From assembly GCA_020091685.1 (NCBI GenBank), contig CM034603.1, positions 29,046,298 through 29,110,297 of the forward strand: a DNA stretch of 64,000 bases, written 5' to 3'. Both the position numbers and the translations under genes were made by a program. Below are positions 61,319 through 64,000 of the stretch, one piece after another. Below the pieces are notes generated by a model. The model did not search any database, was not told where the DNA came from, and saw nothing but the letters and a program-made list of their open reading frames with translations. Origin of the DNA: Lutjanus erythropterus. Its lineage: Eukaryota > Chordata > Actinopteri > Lutjaniformes > Lutjanidae. Position 1 is the first letter of the stretch. Each line of letters opens with the position of its first letter.

Positions 61319-64000
61319 TGTGTACAATCAAGTGAAAGCAAATTTATTTTAATAGCCCAAAACAGCACTTTTTCCCCCTCAGATGGCTTTACAATATGTA
61401 CAGCATACAACTCTTATTCTTATTTTTAATTTTAATGCGGGAAGACTTTTCAGGAGAGCAAAAAAAAGGAGGAAACCTCATGAAGAACAACTTTTCTTCC
61501 ACGACTGGCAAGAGGAGTTGTTCATGATTCCCCCCTGAGCAGAGTCACAAAAAAACAAACCTAAGACGTAAGATTTGTTTTCTCTTTGCCTCATCTTTGC
61601 TCATAATCTTGTATCATAGTCGAGCCTGTGTGATAGAACAAAATAATACTGGTCAAGATAGAAAATGAGAGCAAAGGGCAAACTAATTAATTGTGAAGAG
61701 GGCAATCCAGGCTTTGAACAAAGCATTGTTCAAACCACTGACAAAGACCTGTAGTGGCTGAAACATGTTGGCATTTTAAATGAGTTAGCCACTATATTAA
61801 AGCCTTTTTAATTTCGTTACCATTTATTTTTTGGAGTGCTGGATTGCTTTCCTGATTATCCTGTTTTTTTCCCCCTTTTTTTCCAATAGTACAAATCATA
61901 CGTTTGTGTTTAGCTGCAGTTGAGTTTACAGAGCAACCAGCAACCAACTGCCATCTCTCTTTTTTTAAATAATTCATTTAATAATGATTTGGCTTTGCTG
62001 TTTTAAAAAATATATTGTCTGCGGTAATCCACTTCAAAACGTCCCTCGACAGTTTTTGGTAGAATCAGCGTCTGCCAGTTTATTGATCAATTAATCTATC
62101 TTGGATCAGATTAGATTCTTCTATATAACAGATTTCAGTAAAGATCAACCTGCTCTCTTGTTTATTTTATGTTCTATTGTAAGAAAGCTCAGCGGTGTCT
62201 CTCGCCACCAATCTAGCCGGCTGACCGTAGGCTGCAAAAGACATTACACACCCTCTCTACTGCTGAGGCTGTTAGCAGCTAAGGACCACCCTGACAGTTA
62301 GCCACACACACACACACTCACACACACACTCATGCACATGGAGAGACACACAGATACAGGTCTGTCAGGTGTTGATATTAAAAAGAGCCATACCTCTCCG
62401 CTGGGTACTTTGATAAATACACACATATGCATTAAAACAGTGGACATATATGTTATACAAATACACGCTGACACTATTTTCTTATCTAATGGTGCATCTT
62501 GATTACATTTAACTACTTGCCTGACAATATATGGCCGAAATAAGCGCTTCAGTCTTCTTCATGAACATATGTGGTGTTTCTGTGGGTCTTTAAAAAGTTT
62601 AAACTTTAATAATCTGAATTTTAGGCCTTAAAATTTCTTCAATACAATTTTTACAGGTTTTACAAATTGATTAGATTATAAAGTTAATATTACTTGAGAT
62701 ATGAAGTCAGTCGCAGTCTTGATTTTACTTATGTGTTTTTGGAAAAAAATTGTATTTTGGTGTTTGGTTGAAGCCCGTTGAAAATAACAAATTTGAAGCT
62801 GATGCACAAACCAGGAATTTTGGGTATAAAGGCACCGTTGCATGGAAAGTCAGGAAAACATAAAGCTTATTTTTCATGTATGGCTGTGAAATAGGTCACA
62901 AATTGCATATTTACTTTAAAAAGGTCTAATAGAGTCTTAAATTTAACTTGTTGAAACCTGCAGAAACATTGACGGGGCTTTCTCGCCTTCATTTCTTAAT
63001 TCAGGTCAGAGTTGGATCTGTATATTATCACTGGCTCAGCAGGAGAAATATGTAACTATATAGGCTTAATACATTTAAACACTGTTTTAGCTACTTGTGA
63101 ATCAACAGACCCAGATTGAGTAACCTCTCCTCCCTTTCTCTCCAGTCACTCCCTCTCCTTCCCTCTCCTGCTGTCCCATGCTCCATTTGTCCTCCCCTTC
63201 ACACAGTGGAGCATAAACTCGTTCTGAGCAACAGATTCCTTCACACTAAAACCTGTCTGTGTGGATGGAACATAACTCTCTGCCACCGTTTGCTTTGGAT
63301 CAGTACCGATGCTCGGAGATGGAGGGACGGAGGGAGGAGCGGCGGCGGCTGTTCTCCTCATGCTGAACTAGCTCTGGGTTGAGGGAGATAGTGAGAAAAT
63401 GCTGGCAGATTCGGTTTCAAGCATCATCTATTTCTTTTTGCGAGGTTCAGGTAGCGGTCAGGGTGACCTAAGTCTTACCACACTGAATATTCTGGGACTG
63501 ATTTCAAATAAATGAAAGAACCATACAGTGGATATGCATGTTGTAGCTCATTAACTACAAATTACATATACATTGATTTCCTACCTGTCAGGCAACCGTT
63601 GTTTTCCATCTCAGTATGGTATCAAAATCAACATGCAGAAATGACTTGATTGATTTAGTAAAAGAGAAGAAAGAAAAAAACAGACAAACACACCCAGAAT
63701 AAATAGGCATGTCCAACCAACAGAAGCGTCTTATTATAAGGTCCAAAATGAAAAGACAAACTTCTTTAACTCAAGAGTTGACAGTCACCAGCCAAACAAG
63801 TTTTAATGCCAGAAAGTTTACACTTTGAAATATTATTTCCTCTCAGAGCTTGCACATCATGAAACACTTTGAAAATTGTGAACTGTTTATGTATTATTGC
63901 TAGCAAGCAGCCTTCCTCTTCACTGTCTGTACCTTTTTTTCACATAACTGACACCAATGAGAGAATGCAGGACGGCATGAAACCCGAGACGTTCATGTAT

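Larger units (their letters stand above)
59793..64000 (+). other. eif2b3: Intron 11 of eif2b3, continuing past the right edge
   Basis: It begins with GTGAAG after exon 11. It contains the long alternating tract 60298-60403, CA repeats at 60484-60525, a TAATCGATTA-type fragment at 61095-61318 and a GATGAAG/AAACATGTTGG-type repeat tail at about 61735-61850. I searched for the expected last exon (coding about 15-18 residues ending near GNDQLMEI) and did not find it. The 63.1-63.4 kb frames are low complexity. Confidence 0.75.

Noticed and set aside
63116-63382. 88-codon frame considered as the last eif2b3 exon or a neighbouring gene
   Set aside because: It does not contain the expected NEVIVGNDQ-like tail and does not start in the required phase; composition is Ser/Leu/Pro low complexity.
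1-64000. Bacterial operons, CRISPR arrays, LTR or virus-derived elements, tRNA or rRNA genes
   Set aside because: None showed the necessary signatures: no repeat-spacer array, no paired long terminal repeats with polymerase motifs, no cloverleaf with A and B boxes that I could confirm by eye.

Overview
The window is vertebrate nuclear DNA, most likely from a ray-finned (teleost, probably percomorph) fish. It is AT-rich, contains many CA/GT microsatellites and small dispersed repeats of kinds I recognise from fish genomes, and holds one widely spaced multi-exon gene. No bacterial, phage or CRISPR-type feature was seen, and no LTR or virus-derived element was recognised.

The one gene I can support is eif2b3 on the + strand, encoding the gamma subunit of the translation initiation factor eIF2B. 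Ten coding exons, all with GT-AG boundaries and matching phases, lie at 24364-24511, 28085-28242, 37503-37662, 37934-38045, 47868-47957, 51758-51894, 52129-52319, 53041-53103, 53946-54094 and 59689-59792. They join into 1312 coding bases (437 codons plus one base), compared with about 452 residues in human EIF2B3. The missing 15 or so C-terminal codons should lie in a last exon beyond the right edge. A non-coding first exon and TATA-less promoter are predicted at about 22225-22593. The predicted 5' leader holds a 17-codon upstream ORF in the same frame as the main ORF, ending 21 spliced bases before the main ATG.

Region by region: 1-22200 is gene-free as far as I can see. It holds dispersed repeats, an L2-like LINE fragment nested in an older repeat (about 8035-8965), an 889-bp foldback element that is almost wholly palindromic (14467-15355), a decayed copy of an AAGGGTTCT-rich element with internal tandem units (about 16224-17602), and microsatellites. 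From 22.2 kb to the right edge everything is eif2b3 and its introns, which carry further members of the same repeat families.

I did not find an undescribed biological system. The observations most worth checking are the in-frame uORF in front of an integrated-stress-response factor, the paired palindromic elements, a 106-bp uninterrupted alternating purine-pyrimidine tract (60298-60403), and a three-copy dispersed repeat that I cannot assign to a family.
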